Of a stretch of DNA of 64,000 bases, positions 18,123-26,437 are shown piece after piece (the stretch's first letter is position 1; each line of letters starts with the position of its first letter). The stretch is from NCBI RefSeq assembly GCF_013459645.1, contig NZ_CP054861.1, positions 416,501-480,500 on the forward strand, given 5' to 3'. The notes beneath the pieces were generated by a model. It saw only the letters and a program-made list of their open reading frames with translations, was not told where the DNA came from and searched no databases. The position numbers were made by a program, and so were the translations under genes. The DNA is from Martelella sp. NC20 (GTDB lineage Bacteria; Pseudomonadota; Alphaproteobacteria; Rhizobiales; Rhizobiaceae).

Positions 18123-18878
18123 ATGGCTTCAGACGATTCCGAGCGCTACCGCGCCCCCGCCCTCGACAAGGGCCTCGACATTTTCGAGCTTCTGGCCGGG
18201 ACCGACGGTTCGCTGAGCCAGGCGGAAATCGCCAAGGCGCTGGGGCGGACGCCGAACGAGATCTACCGCATGCTCGACCGGCTGGTGCGGCGCGAATATA
18301 TCCGCCGCACCCCGGAGGACCGCTACGAGATCACGCTGAAGATGTTCGAACTGGTCCATGCCCGGCCGCCGCTGCGCCGGCTGGTCAACCAGGCGATGCC
18401 GCTGCTTCAGCATGTGGCGCAGGAGGCGGGGCAGTCCTGCCATATCGTCGTCTTCGACAGGAACGCCGCCGTCGTGGTCGCCCAGGTCGACGCGCCGAGC
18501 TACTGGAGCCTCGCCGTTCGCGTCGGCACCCGGCTGAAGCTCACCTCGACCGGCTCCGGCCTCGTCTTCCTCGCCTTCTCCTCGCCGGAAAACCGGGCGC
18601 TGATGCTGAAGGGCGCGGGCGAGACGCTGACGCCGGAGACGGAAGCGCGCCTCGAGCCGATCCGCAACGCGGGCTATACCATGATGCCGAGCGAGCAGAT
18701 CGCCGGCGTTACCAATCTCTCGGCGCCGGTCATCGGACCGCTCGGCTCGGTGATGGCGGTCGTCACCTCGCCCTATACCGAGCGCCTCGACCGCATGATC
18801 GCGGACGACCGGGCGCGCACGCTGGAACTTGTGCGCGCGGCCGCCGCAAACCTGTCGAAGGGCCGCCCCGCGCCGTGA
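18123..18878 (+). CDS. IclR-family transcriptional regulator
   Basis: A 251-residue IclR regulator. The N-terminal winged helix (about residues 12-70; LSQAEIAKALGRTPNEIYRM is the HTH) is followed by the IclR effector domain with LAVRVGTRLKLTSTGSGLVFLAF. It is divergent from the fucose-type catabolic and transport operon and is the first gene of a short plus-strand operon with a lactonase and a mutarotase. It probably represses or activates both units in response to a pathway intermediate; the effector is unknown. Confidence 0.9.
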   Translation: MASDDSERYRAPALDKGLDIFELLAGTDGSLSQAEIAKALGRTPNEIYRMLDRLVRREYIRRTPEDRYEITLKMFELVHARPPLRRLVNQAMPLLQHVAQEAGQSCHIVVFDRNAAVVVAQVDAPSYWSLAVRVGTRLKLTSTGSGLVFLAFSSPENRALMLKGAGETLTPETEARLEPIRNAGYTMMPSEQIAGVTNLSAPVIGPLGSVMAVVTSPYTERLDRMIADDRARTLELVRAAAANLSKGRPAP

Positions 18879-18932
18879 GTGCAGGGACCCGACCGCCGCA
18901 AAATCATGGCCCGTTCGGGCAAGGGAGGAACA

Positions 18933-19757
18933 ATGCGCATCATCGATACCCATCTTCATCTCGTCTACAAGGACCGATTTTCCTATCCCTGGCTGAAGGA
19001 TGCCCCAGCGCTCGACCGCCAGCTGACGGCGGACGATTATTTTGGCCGCGCCGAAAAGCTCGGCATCGACATGGCGCTGCATATGGAAGTCGATGTCGCG
19101 GAGACGGACATGGAGGCCGAGACCGCGTTCATGGTCGGCGCTCATGAAAAGATCGCGGGCGCGATCGCCGCCTGCCGGCCGGAAAGCCCGGACTTCCCGG
19201 CCTATCTCGAGCGCATTGCCGCCATTCCGGGCGTACGCGGCCTTCGCCGGGTGCTTCACACGATGCCGGACGATGTCTCCGAGGCGCCGCTCTTTGCCGA
19301 AAACATCCGCCGGCTTTCCGCCCACGGCCTGACCTTCGACCTGTGCTTCTCCGCGCGCCAGCTTCCGCTCGCTGTCGCGCTCGCGCGGAAATGCCCCGAC
19401 GTGCAGTTCGTGCTCGACCATTGCGGCGTGCCCGACATCGAAAACGATGCATATTCACCGTGGGCAGAGTATATTTCGGAATGCGCCAGACTTGCGAATG
19501 TCACCGCCAAGATTTCCGGGGTGATCGCCTATGCCGGCGTGGGCTGGAGCACGGAAAAACTCCGGCCCTATGTCTCCCGCGTCCTCGACGCCTTCACCTT
19601 CGATCGCGTCGTCTGGGGCTCGGACTTTCCGGTCTGCACGATCCACGCAAGCCTTGAGGACTGGGTGTCGAGCACGAAGGAAATCGTCGCCGGCGCGACG
19701 GCGGAAGAGCAGGAAAACCTGTTCTCCCGCAACGCCATGCGCGTTTATCGCCTCTAG
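18933..19757 (+). CDS. Amidohydrolase family 2 protein, probable L-fuconolactone hydrolase
   Basis: A 274-residue TIM-barrel amidohydrolase of COG3618 type. MRIIDTHLHLVYKD supplies the His-x-His metal motif, QFVLDHCGVPD the later His, and RVVWGSDFPVC the conserved Asp. ATG 18933 has a GGGAGGA site 3 bases upstream; the frame extends to 18879 but without a ribosome site. This family includes L-fucono-1,5-lactonase, galactarolactone and sulfomuconolactone hydrolases; next to L-fuconate dehydratase the lactonase role (L-fuconolactone to L-fuconate) is most likely. It lies between the IclR and mutarotase genes. Confidence 0.86.
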   Translation: MRIIDTHLHLVYKDRFSYPWLKDAPALDRQLTADDYFGRAEKLGIDMALHMEVDVAETDMEAETAFMVGAHEKIAGAIAACRPESPDFPAYLERIAAIPGVRGLRRVLHTMPDDVSEAPLFAENIRRLSAHGLTFDLCFSARQLPLAVALARKCPDVQFVLDHCGVPDIENDAYSPWAEYISECARLANVTAKISGVIAYAGVGWSTEKLRPYVSRVLDAFTFDRVVWGSDFPVCTIHASLEDWVSSTKEIVAGATAEEQENLFSRNAMRVYRL

Positions 19758-19781
19758 AAAATATCACAACGGAGAAAACCC

Positions 19782-20111
19782 ATGCAGCGCATCGGAATGG
19801 TCATCGGGCTCAACGCCGACAAGGTTGCCGAATACAAGAAGCTTCACGCCAATGTCTGGCCGGACGTGCTGGAGATGATCAAGGCGTGCAGTATCCAGAA
19901 CTACACCATCTTCCTCCGGGAGCCGGAAAACCTGCTCTTCTCCTATTACGAATATACCGGCGACGATTATGAGGCCGACCAGGCCAAAATGGCGGCCGAT
20001 CCGAAGACGCAGGAATGGTGGTCGGTCTGCATGCCCTGCCAGAAACCGCTCGACACCGCGAAGGAAGGCGAATGGTGGATCGAGATGGAAGACGTTTTCC
20101 ATCTCGCTTGA
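19782..20111 (+). CDS. L-rhamnose mutarotase family protein
   Basis: A 109-residue RhaM-family dimeric alpha/beta-barrel protein. The start MQRIGMVIGLNADKVAEYKKLH, the YTIFLREPENLLFSYYEY core and the WWxxMxxxQxPL region are typical of the family. It interconverts alpha and beta anomers of a 6-deoxy sugar so the dehydrogenase receives its preferred form; here L-fucose is as likely as L-rhamnose. It follows the lactonase gene by 24 bases and ends the plus-strand operon. The next 87 bases hold only a weak 6-base inverted repeat. Confidence 0.88.
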   Translation: MQRIGMVIGLNADKVAEYKKLHANVWPDVLEMIKACSIQNYTIFLREPENLLFSYYEYTGDDYEADQAKMAADPKTQEWWSVCMPCQKPLDTAKEGEWWIEMEDVFHLA

Positions 20112-20198
20112 AGGCGGCCACATCAGGAGCTGTTCGAAGCCTCGATCAACCACCTGCCTGCAGGTGTCTGGCCGGTACATCGGCTGCCGGAGCGGGCC

Positions 20199-20531
20199 TC
20201 AGATCTTCTTCACGAATTCCGATTTCAGCTTCATGGCGCCGAAACCATCTATTTTGCAGTCGATATTGTGATCGCCTTCCACAAGGCGGATGTTCTTCAC
20301 CTTGGTGCCGACCTTGAGAACCTGGCTGGAGCCCTTGAGCTTCAAGTCCTTGATGACGGTAACCGTATCGCCATCGGCCAGTAGATTGCCATTGGCGTCC
20401 TTGAATTCCGGTTCGCCGCTGTTGTCCGCCCCGGGCGTCCATTCGTTACCACATTCGGGGCACATCAACAGCGCGCCGTCTTCATATGTGTAAATCGACT
20501 GACATTTGGGACAGGGAGGCAATTCGCTCAT
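20199..20531 (-). CDS. phnA: PhnA/YjdM family zinc-ribbon protein
   Basis: A 110-residue cytoplasmic protein with an N-terminal zinc ribbon ([21 protein letters not shown], cysteine pairs at about 8/11 and 26/29) and a C-terminal SH3-like PhnA domain ([21 protein letters not shown]). Length and layout match YjdM, once annotated as an alkylphosphonate uptake protein although its real function is unclear. ATG 20531 is chosen because it starts the zinc ribbon and has a GAGG site; the open frame reaches 20717. It stands alone between two sugar operons and seems unrelated to them. Confidence 0.9.
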   Translation of the reverse strand: MSELPPCPKCQSIYTYEDGALLMCPECGNEWTPGADNSGEPEFKDANGNLLADGDTVTVIKDLKLKGSSQVLKVGTKVKNIRLVEGDHNIDCKIDGFGAMKLKSEFVKKI

Positions 20532-20742
20532 GATCATCCTCATAGTGTTGGCGCTGCAATGAGCAGGATAGCACCAGGAAGACCGCGCGACGGATATTCC
20601 GGTGATCGAAAGACCCGAGCGTCGTAGTGCGAAACGGAAGGCTTGTCGAGGGCGGACGGCTGGTTTCGCGGCCGCAGGATGAAAGGCGGCAACCGGAAGG
20701 AAAATACACGGCGCCACAGCGTCCCCCTTGCAATCAATCCAA

Positions 20743-20758
20743 ATTTGAATAATCTATT
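20743..20758 (+). promoter_or_regulatory. Shared promoter/operator-like element before the Gfo/Idh operon
   Basis: ATTTGAATAATCTATT in the 265-base intergenic region 20532-20796 matches 17991-18006 (ATTTGAAAAGTCTATT) and is followed by the same type of ATAAG stretch, 39 bases before the TTG start codon at 20797. It suggests common control of this operon and the fucose-type operon, perhaps by the IclR protein. The rest of the intergenic region shows nothing. Confidence 0.5.
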
Positions 20759-20796
20759 TACATAAGAATGACACTCTCGCCTGAAGGAGGAGCAGG

Positions 20797-21861
20797 TTGT
20801 CACAAACATCTCGCAACCCGGCGCAAAGCTGGGCGGCGGTTCGCGCCCCGCGCCCCATCGTGATCTTCGGCGGCGGCTCGATCGTGGGCGACGCCCACAT
20901 GCCCGCCTACCGCATGGCGGGCCTGCCGGTCGCCGGCCTCTACGACATCGATCCCGGGCGCACGGCAAAACTCGCCGCCGAATGGGATATCGCCGCTTTT
21001 GCAAGCGTCGAGGAGGCGGTAGCCGTCCCCGGCGCCATTTTCGACCTCGCGCTGCCGCCGGTCGCGCATGTAGAGATATTGAAGCGCCTGCCCGACGGCG
21101 CGGCCGTGCTGATGCAGAAGCCGATGGGCCGTAACCTTGAGGAAGCAACGGCCATTCTGGAAATCTGCCGGGCGAAAAACCTGACGGCGGCGGTAAATTT
21201 CCAACTCCGCTTCTCGCCGATGATGCTCGCCATCCACGATCTTTACGAAAGCGGCGCGCTCGGCGAACTGGTCGATGTCGAGATGCATGCCAACATGATG
21301 ACGCCCTGGGACCTGTGGCCTTTCCTGAAGACCATGGACCGGGTCGAGATCCTGCTGCATTCGATCCATTATCTCGACGTGATCCGCCACTTCCTCGGCA
21401 ATCCGACCGGCGTTCACGCCCGCACACTGGGGCATCCGCAATCGACGGTGGCGCAGTCGCGCACATCCGCCATTCTGGATTATCCCGAGCCGGTCCGCGC
21501 CGTGCTTTCGATCAACCACAACCACGATTTCGGCCCGAAATTCCAGGACTGCTATTTCCGCTTCGAGGGCACCAAGGGCGTCGCGACGACCACGCTCGGG
21601 GTCAACCTCGACTATCCCAAAGGCGTGCCGGATGAATTGTGGTTCTGCGAGAAAGGCGGCGAATGGCAGCAGATCCCGCTTGCCGGCACCTGGTTCCCGC
21701 ATGCCTTCATCGGCGTGATGAGCAATCTCCAGCGTTTCGTCGCCGGCGATGATGCCCGCCTGGTCACCTCGGTCGAGGACGCCTGGAACACCATGGCGCT
21801 GGTCGAGGCCGCTTACCGGTCGAGCGCTTCGCCCGCGACGCCCATCAAGGAAAAACCATGA
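20797..21861 (+). CDS. Gfo/Idh/MocA family oxidoreductase
   Basis: A 354-residue NAD(P)-dependent sugar or cyclitol dehydrogenase. The Rossmann motif is VIFGGGSIVGDAH near residues 22-34; MQKPMGRN carries the family's catalytic Lys-Pro, and LLHSIHYLDVIRHF the active-site His region. Start is a TTG at 20797 with AAGGAGGAG about 5 bases before it; no suitable ATG exists nearby. It opens a four-gene operon in which each following gene overlaps the previous one. The first oxidation of a sugar or sugar acid is the probable job; the substrate is unknown. Confidence 0.86.
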   Translation: MSQTSRNPAQSWAAVRAPRPIVIFGGGSIVGDAHMPAYRMAGLPVAGLYDIDPGRTAKLAAEWDIAAFASVEEAVAVPGAIFDLALPPVAHVEILKRLPDGAAVLMQKPMGRNLEEATAILEICRAKNLTAAVNFQLRFSPMMLAIHDLYESGALGELVDVEMHANMMTPWDLWPFLKTMDRVEILLHSIHYLDVIRHFLGNPTGVHARTLGHPQSTVAQSRTSAILDYPEPVRAVLSINHNHDFGPKFQDCYFRFEGTKGVATTTLGVNLDYPKGVPDELWFCEKGGEWQQIPLAGTWFPHAFIGVMSNLQRFVAGDDARLVTSVEDAWNTMALVEAAYRSSASPATPIKEKP

Positions 21862-23021
21862 CTGCAGAGAATGACGACCTGCCGCTTGCCGGCGTGCTGG
21901 TGCTGGACATGTGCCAGTTCCTCTCCGGCCCCTATTGTTCGCTGCGCCTGCAGGATCTCGGCGCCCGGGTGATCAAGATCGAGCGCCCCGGCCTTGGCGA
22001 CCTGTCGCGCCGGCTCTATCTCTCCGACACCGAGATCGGCGGCGATTCGACCATCTTCCACGCCATCAACCGCTCCAAGGAAAGCCTCGCCATCGACATG
22101 AAGGACGAAGCGGATCTGGCAGCGCTCAGGACCTTGATCGGCAGGGCCGATATCGTGCTGCAGAATTTCCGCCCCGGCGTGATCGCCCGGCTCGGTCTCG
22201 ATTACGACACCGTGAAGGCGTTTCATCCGGGCGTCGTCTACGGCTCGATCACCGGCTATGGCGACGAAGGGCCATGGGTCTCCCGGCCGGGACAGGACCT
22301 GCTTGCCCAGGCTCGCTCCGGGGTGATGTGGCTGAACGGCGACGAGGACCAGGGCCCCGTCCCCTTCGGCCTCGCCATCGCCGACATGCTGGCGGGCGCG
22401 GCATTGTGCCAGGGCGTGCTTGCAGCACTGGTGAAAAAGGGCCGCACCGGCAGGGGCGCCCATGTCGAGACCAGTCTTCTCGAAGCGCTGATCGATTTCC
22501 AGTTCGAGGTGCTGACCACCCATCTCAACGATGGCAAGCGTCCGCCGAAGCGCTCCGGTTTCCGCTCGGCGCACGCCTATCTTTCCGCGCCGTACGGCGT
22601 CTATCCGACGGCAGACGGCTATCTGGCGCTCGCGATGATGCCGATCGACCAGCTTGCCGACGTGCTGAAAATCGCAGCGCTCGACCCCTATCGCGGCAAG
22701 CCGGATCTCTGGTTTTCCGCCCGCGACGACATCAAGCGCATCATTGCAGGCGTGCTGAAGGAACAGACTACCGACCACTGGCTCTCTATCCTCGAACCGG
22801 CGGATATCTGGTGCGCCAGAGTGCTGGACTGGCCGGAACTGATGGATCACGCCGGTTTCAAGGTGCTCGACATGCTGCAGACGGTAACGCGCGAGGACGG
22901 TATTGAAATCCAGACCACGCGCTCACCCCTCAGGGTCGACGGCAAACGCATGCAGACACACCGCGCGGCGCCGAGGATCGGCGAGCAGAGCGCGGCCATA
23001 CGCGCGGAGTTCGGACTGTGA
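21858..23021 (+). CDS. CaiB/BaiF family CoA-transferase
   Basis: A 387-residue class III (formyl-CoA transferase type) CoA-transferase. MCQFLSGPYCSLRLQDLGARVIKIERPG and the nucleotide-binding surroundings are typical; the Asp in FGLAIADMLAGA (about residue 176) corresponds to the catalytic Asp that forms the acyl anhydride. Members exchange CoA between carboxylic acids such as carnitine, succinate or bile acids. Its ATG overlaps the stop of the oxidoreductase by 4 bases. In this setting it would activate a sugar-derived acid as a CoA thioester, an inference from context. Confidence 0.9.
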   Translation: MTAENDDLPLAGVLVLDMCQFLSGPYCSLRLQDLGARVIKIERPGLGDLSRRLYLSDTEIGGDSTIFHAINRSKESLAIDMKDEADLAALRTLIGRADIVLQNFRPGVIARLGLDYDTVKAFHPGVVYGSITGYGDEGPWVSRPGQDLLAQARSGVMWLNGDEDQGPVPFGLAIADMLAGAALCQGVLAALVKKGRTGRGAHVETSLLEALIDFQFEVLTTHLNDGKRPPKRSGFRSAHAYLSAPYGVYPTADGYLALAMMPIDQLADVLKIAALDPYRGKPDLWFSARDDIKRIIAGVLKEQTTDHWLSILEPADIWCARVLDWPELMDHAGFKVLDMLQTVTREDGIEIQTTRSPLRVDGKRMQTHRAAPRIGEQSAAIRAEFGL

Positions 23022-24148
23022 CGATCAAACTGAAAGGCATGACCTGGAGCCATCCGCGCGGCTATGATCCGATGGCGGCAAGCGCCAGCGTTTGGCAGGA
23101 AAAAACCGGCGTTTCGATCGAATGGGACAAGCGCAGCCTGCAGGACTTCGAAAGCTTTCCCGTCGAGGAACTGGCCCGGCAGTACGACATGATCGTCATC
23201 GACCACCCGCATGTGGGCCAGATCACGGCGGAAAACTGCCTGGCGCCGCTTGATGTGGAAGGCCGCGAGGATGAGCGCGCGGCCCTTGAAGAGGGCTCCG
23301 TCGGCGCCTCCTACCCGAGCTACAACTACAATAGCCGTCAATGGGCCTTCCCGCTGGATGCCGCCGCCCAGGTGATGGCCTGTCGCGAAGACCTGCTTCC
23401 GACGCTTCCCGACGATTGGGAAAGCCTGCTCAAACTGGCCCGCGAGGGCCGCGTCATGCTGCCGCTTCGCCCGCCGCACAATCTGATGACGTTCTACACA
23501 CTTGCCGCCAACGCCGGCACGCCCTGCCGCAATGACGGCCCCGGCCCGCTGATCGTTGAGGCGGAGGGAATTGCCGTCTATGAGAAGCTGGCAGAGCTTG
23601 CCAGCCTGGTGCCCGCGAATAATTTCGCCATGGACCCCATTGCCGTGCTCGAGGCGCTTGCCGCGCCAGAGGGAACGGCTGTCCTCTCGCCCTATATCTA
23701 CGGCTATGTGAACTACGCGATCGACGGCTTCCGCCCGCACCGGCTGACCTTCACCGACATTCCCGCGCTTGGCGAAAACGGCCCCTGCGGCTCCGCGCTT
23801 GGCGGCACCGGGATTGCCGTTTCGGCCTTTTCGCAGAACGGAAAAGCCGCCATCGACTATGCCTATTGGGTGGCATGCGGCGCGGTTCAGTCCGGGCTCT
23901 ACCCCGAAGCCGGCGGCCAGCCCGGCCATGATGCCGGCTGGACCGACGATGCGGTCAATGTCAGGACCCATGATTTCTACCGCAACACCCGGAAAACGCT
24001 GGAGACCTCCTTCCTGCGCCCGCGTCACAACGGCTATATGCGCTTCCAGGCCGACGCTTCCGATGCCCTCAACGAGGCGCTGAGGGACGGCGCCACGCCC
24101 CACGCCGCAATCGCCCGGATCAACAGACTGTTTACGGAGAGTTTCTGA
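23018..24148 (+). CDS. Solute-binding-protein homologue without signal peptide
   Basis: A 376-residue protein with the look of a family-1 ABC solute-binding protein (YDMIVIDHPHVGQ, then YNSRQWAFPLDAAAQVMACREDLLP and a GGTGIAVS strand), but it starts directly in the mature fold (MTIKLKGMTWSHPRGYDPMA). No hydrophobic N-terminal segment is present and no upstream extension is possible, because the GTG start overlaps the CoA-transferase stop by 4 bases. It should therefore stay in the cytoplasm. It overlaps the MaoC gene by 1 base. No permease or ATPase is in the operon. A cytosolic ligand-binding, chaperone or enzyme role is possible; the function is not known to me. Confidence 0.75.
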   Translation: MTIKLKGMTWSHPRGYDPMAASASVWQEKTGVSIEWDKRSLQDFESFPVEELARQYDMIVIDHPHVGQITAENCLAPLDVEGREDERAALEEGSVGASYPSYNYNSRQWAFPLDAAAQVMACREDLLPTLPDDWESLLKLAREGRVMLPLRPPHNLMTFYTLAANAGTPCRNDGPGPLIVEAEGIAVYEKLAELASLVPANNFAMDPIAVLEALAAPEGTAVLSPYIYGYVNYAIDGFRPHRLTFTDIPALGENGPCGSALGGTGIAVSAFSQNGKAAIDYAYWVACGAVQSGLYPEAGGQPGHDAGWTDDAVNVRTHDFYRNTRKTLETSFLRPRHNGYMRFQADASDALNEALRDGATPHAAIARINRLFTESF

Positions 24149-24594
24149 TGGAGCGACCGCGCCACTTCGAGGATATCGCCGTCGGCGAGGAGCGCCGCAC
24201 CTATGGCCGCACGATCACGGAGACGGACTTCGTGGTCCATGCCGGCCATACCGGCGATTTCTTTCCGCACCACATGGACGCCGAACACATGAAGTCGACC
24301 CCCTTCGGCCAGCGCATCGCCCATGGCACGATGACATTCGCGATCGGCATCGGCCTCTCGGCGTCGGAGATCAACCCGCTCTCCTTCACCTATGGCTATG
24401 AACGCCTGCGGTTCCCGAAACCGGTGTTCATCGGCGACACGATCCACACCGTACTGACCATCGCCCGCTGCGAGGACGACCCGAAGCGCCCCGGCCACGG
24501 CCGCGTCATCGAGGAGGTGCGGGTGAGAAACCAGCGCGACGAGGTGGTGATGGCCTGCGACCACGTCTACCTGGTGCAGCGCCGGGCCGCCTGA
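24148..24594 (+). CDS. MaoC family acyl-CoA dehydratase
   Basis: A 148-residue single hot-dog (R)-hydratase. The catalytic pair of the family is in HTGDFFPHHMD (Asp37 and His42), followed by FGQRIAHGTMTFAIG. The family hydrates or dehydrates enoyl- or 3-hydroxyacyl-CoA thioesters. It is the last of four overlapping genes, the ATG sharing one base with the upstream TGA, so it probably acts on the CoA ester made by the neighbouring CoA-transferase. After it, 185 bases carry the LacI gene's promoter. Confidence 0.88.
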   Translation: MERPRHFEDIAVGEERRTYGRTITETDFVVHAGHTGDFFPHHMDAEHMKSTPFGQRIAHGTMTFAIGIGLSASEINPLSFTYGYERLRFPKPVFIGDTIHTVLTIARCEDDPKRPGHGRVIEEVRVRNQRDEVVMACDHVYLVQRRAA

Positions 24595-24738
24595 ACGCGC
24601 GAGTAGAACCATCCTGAAGACACCTTGGGATGACGGCGATCCGCCAGCTATCGCCGGCATCGCCTTGCCTACCCAAAAAGGCAGAAGATAATGCGGTCTC
24701 CGGGCTGTCAGCCCGTTGATCATCGCCTTATGATGATT

Positions 24739-24755
24739 GAAAATGATTTGTTTTC
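24739..24755 (+). promoter_or_regulatory. Candidate LacI-type operator upstream of the LacI gene
   Basis: GAAAATGATTTGTTTTC is an inverted repeat with perfect 5-base arms (24739-24743, 24751-24755) lying 24 bases before the LacI ATG. A similar element AAAATGATGGATTTT (minus strand of 30524-30538) sits in front of the operon at 30420. The pair suggests autoregulation plus control of the second operon by the LacI protein. Prediction only. Confidence 0.45.
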
Positions 24756-24779
24756 TGATGTCTTCATAAGGACTTCGTC

Positions 24780-25787
24780 ATGCGCGTCACAATGTCGGAG
24801 ATCGCACGGCTTGCAGGCGTTTCTCCGGCGACCGTCGACCGCGTGCTGAATGACCGGGCGGGCGTGCGCGAACGCACGCGCTCGATCGTGATGGAGGCCG
24901 CGCGCCAACTCGGCTATTTCGGATTGTCCGAAACGCAGAAAGGCAAGGCCGTCCGCATCGTCTTCTTCCTGCCGGAAGGGCCCAACAGCTTCATGCGCGG
25001 GCTGCGCACCCAGCTTCTGGAGGAGGCTCAGGCGCGCAAGGATGTCTCGGTTCAGGTGGAGGACGTCGTCAATCCCAGGCCCGAGGCCTATGTCGCGGCG
25101 CTGCGCGCCGTCGAGGGAAAATGCGATGCGATCGGTATCGTGGCGCCCGATCACCCGATGCTGCGCGAGGAACTGACGCAGCTTTCCAGGAAAGGCATCC
25201 GCATCGCCACGCTCGTTTCCGACATTTCGGCCATTTCCAAGGTCGGCTATGTCGGCATCGACAACCGCGCCGCCGGCCGGCTTGCCGGGCTTCTGCTCGG
25301 ACGGTTCCTGAATGCGGGCAAGCGCTACAAGATCGCCGTGTTCATCGGTTCGCTCGCCTATCGCGGCCATGAGGAGCGCGAGATGGGCTTTCGCTCGATG
25401 CTCGCCGAGGATTTCCCCGAACTCGAGATCATCCATTTCGCCGAAGTGGGCGATGACCGTGCAAAGGCCTATCAGGAAACCAGACAATTGCTGGAAAGAG
25501 CGGATATCGACGGCATATACAGCATCGGCGCGGGCAATCAGGGCATCGTCCAGGCGCTCAAGGAGGTGCGCAAGGGCCGCGATGTCGTGTTCATCGGCCA
25601 CGACCTGACCGACACCACCCGTACAGCGCTTCTGGACCGGACCATGGATGCGGTGATCGACCAGAACCCGCGCATCGAGGCGCGCGAGATCCTGCGCATG
25701 CTGTCAGCGGCCGTTCGCGGCGAGATGGAGCCGGAATACCCGCCACGCCTCCAGGTCATCTTCCGCGAAAATATCCCGATGCGGTGA
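24780..25787 (+). CDS. LacI-family transcriptional regulator
   Basis: A 335-residue LacI/PurR regulator. The HTH and hinge are at the N-terminus (MSEIARLAGVSPATVDRVLNDRAGVRERT), followed by a periplasmic-binding-protein-like effector domain (VGYVGIDNRAAGRLAGLLLGRF; DVVFIGHDLTDTTR). It resembles regulators that sense free sugars through a ribose-binding-protein-like domain. It lies between the Gfo/CoA-transferase operon and the convergent crotonase/CoA-transferase operon and probably controls one or both. A GC-rich hairpin (25799-25818) lies just after its stop codon. Confidence 0.9.
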   Translation: MRVTMSEIARLAGVSPATVDRVLNDRAGVRERTRSIVMEAARQLGYFGLSETQKGKAVRIVFFLPEGPNSFMRGLRTQLLEEAQARKDVSVQVEDVVNPRPEAYVAALRAVEGKCDAIGIVAPDHPMLREELTQLSRKGIRIATLVSDISAISKVGYVGIDNRAAGRLAGLLLGRFLNAGKRYKIAVFIGSLAYRGHEEREMGFRSMLAEDFPELEIIHFAEVGDDRAKAYQETRQLLERADIDGIYSIGAGNQGIVQALKEVRKGRDVVFIGHDLTDTTRTALLDRTMDAVIDQNPRIEAREILRMLSAAVRGEMEPEYPPRLQVIFRENIPMR

Positions 25788-25821
25788 GCATGACAGATGG
25801 CGGGCAGCACCGCCCGCCGGA

Positions 25822-26433
25822 CTATTTCAGGCCAGCGGGCGGAACGCTTTCGGGAAGGTTCCGGTAGCAGACCGGCCTCTGGATACGCCGGATGAGCCCC
25901 TTGGTTACGACCTGCCAGTAGGCCGAAATGCCCAGCAGAACGAATGCGTTGTTCAACAGCGCCCTGAGCATCGCGCCACGGCGGCGATGACGTCGAGCTC
26001 GTAGCCCATGCCCAGATTGGGGTCGGCGCTTGCCAGATTGCCGGCGAGAATGCATGCCGAGCGTCGCGATGAACGGGTTGATGCGAAAGCGGGTGACCAT
26101 CAACCCGTTGAGGCAACCGGCAGAAAGGCCGGCCCCGAGACCCGCCGCCAAAGCGAGAATATCCGAACCCGTCGTCTGCAGCGTGATTGCCGCGCAGACC
26201 GCAGACAGGCCGATCACCGAACCGACGGAAAGATCGATCCCGCGCGCGATGATCACCAGCGCCTGTCCGAGCGCGACAATGGCCACCACCGAACCCTGCC
26301 GGCCGACATTCATCAGATTGCGCTGCGACAGGAAATAGTCGTTGGAAAAGCTCAGGTAGAGCGCGACCAGAAGCAGCATCGCGAAAACCGAAAATTCACG
26401 GTGTTTCACCAGCGTTTTGAGACGGGTCATCAT
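25822..26433 (-). pseudogene. Decayed ribose-type ABC permease (RbsC-like)
   Basis: The N-terminal half is a normal RbsC-like permease (helices VFAMLLLVALYLSF and VAIVALGQALVIIARGIDLSVGSVIGL, then INPFIATLGM). After that the frame changes: NLASADPNLGMGYELDVIAAV, a typical later RbsC segment, is readable only in another frame, and a third piece, LNNAFVLLGISAYWQVVTKGLI, the normal RbsC C-terminus, follows directly. At least two internal deletions have removed about 100 or more residues. The gene starts 4 bases after the crotonase stop, so it was the distal gene of that operon. No RbsA or RbsB gene is nearby. The cognate transporter seems to have been lost. Confidence 0.85.
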
Positions 26434-26437
26434 GGCA

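Noticed and set aside
20151..20166. CACCTG/CAGGTG inverted repeat after the mutarotase gene
   Set aside because: Only six bases and no T-run; expected by chance in this composition.
25799..25818. GGCGGGC/GCCCGCC hairpin after the LacI gene as a terminator
   Set aside because: Stable seven-base stem, but the following bases lack a T-run; may be shared by the convergent decayed permease, not listed as a confident terminator.
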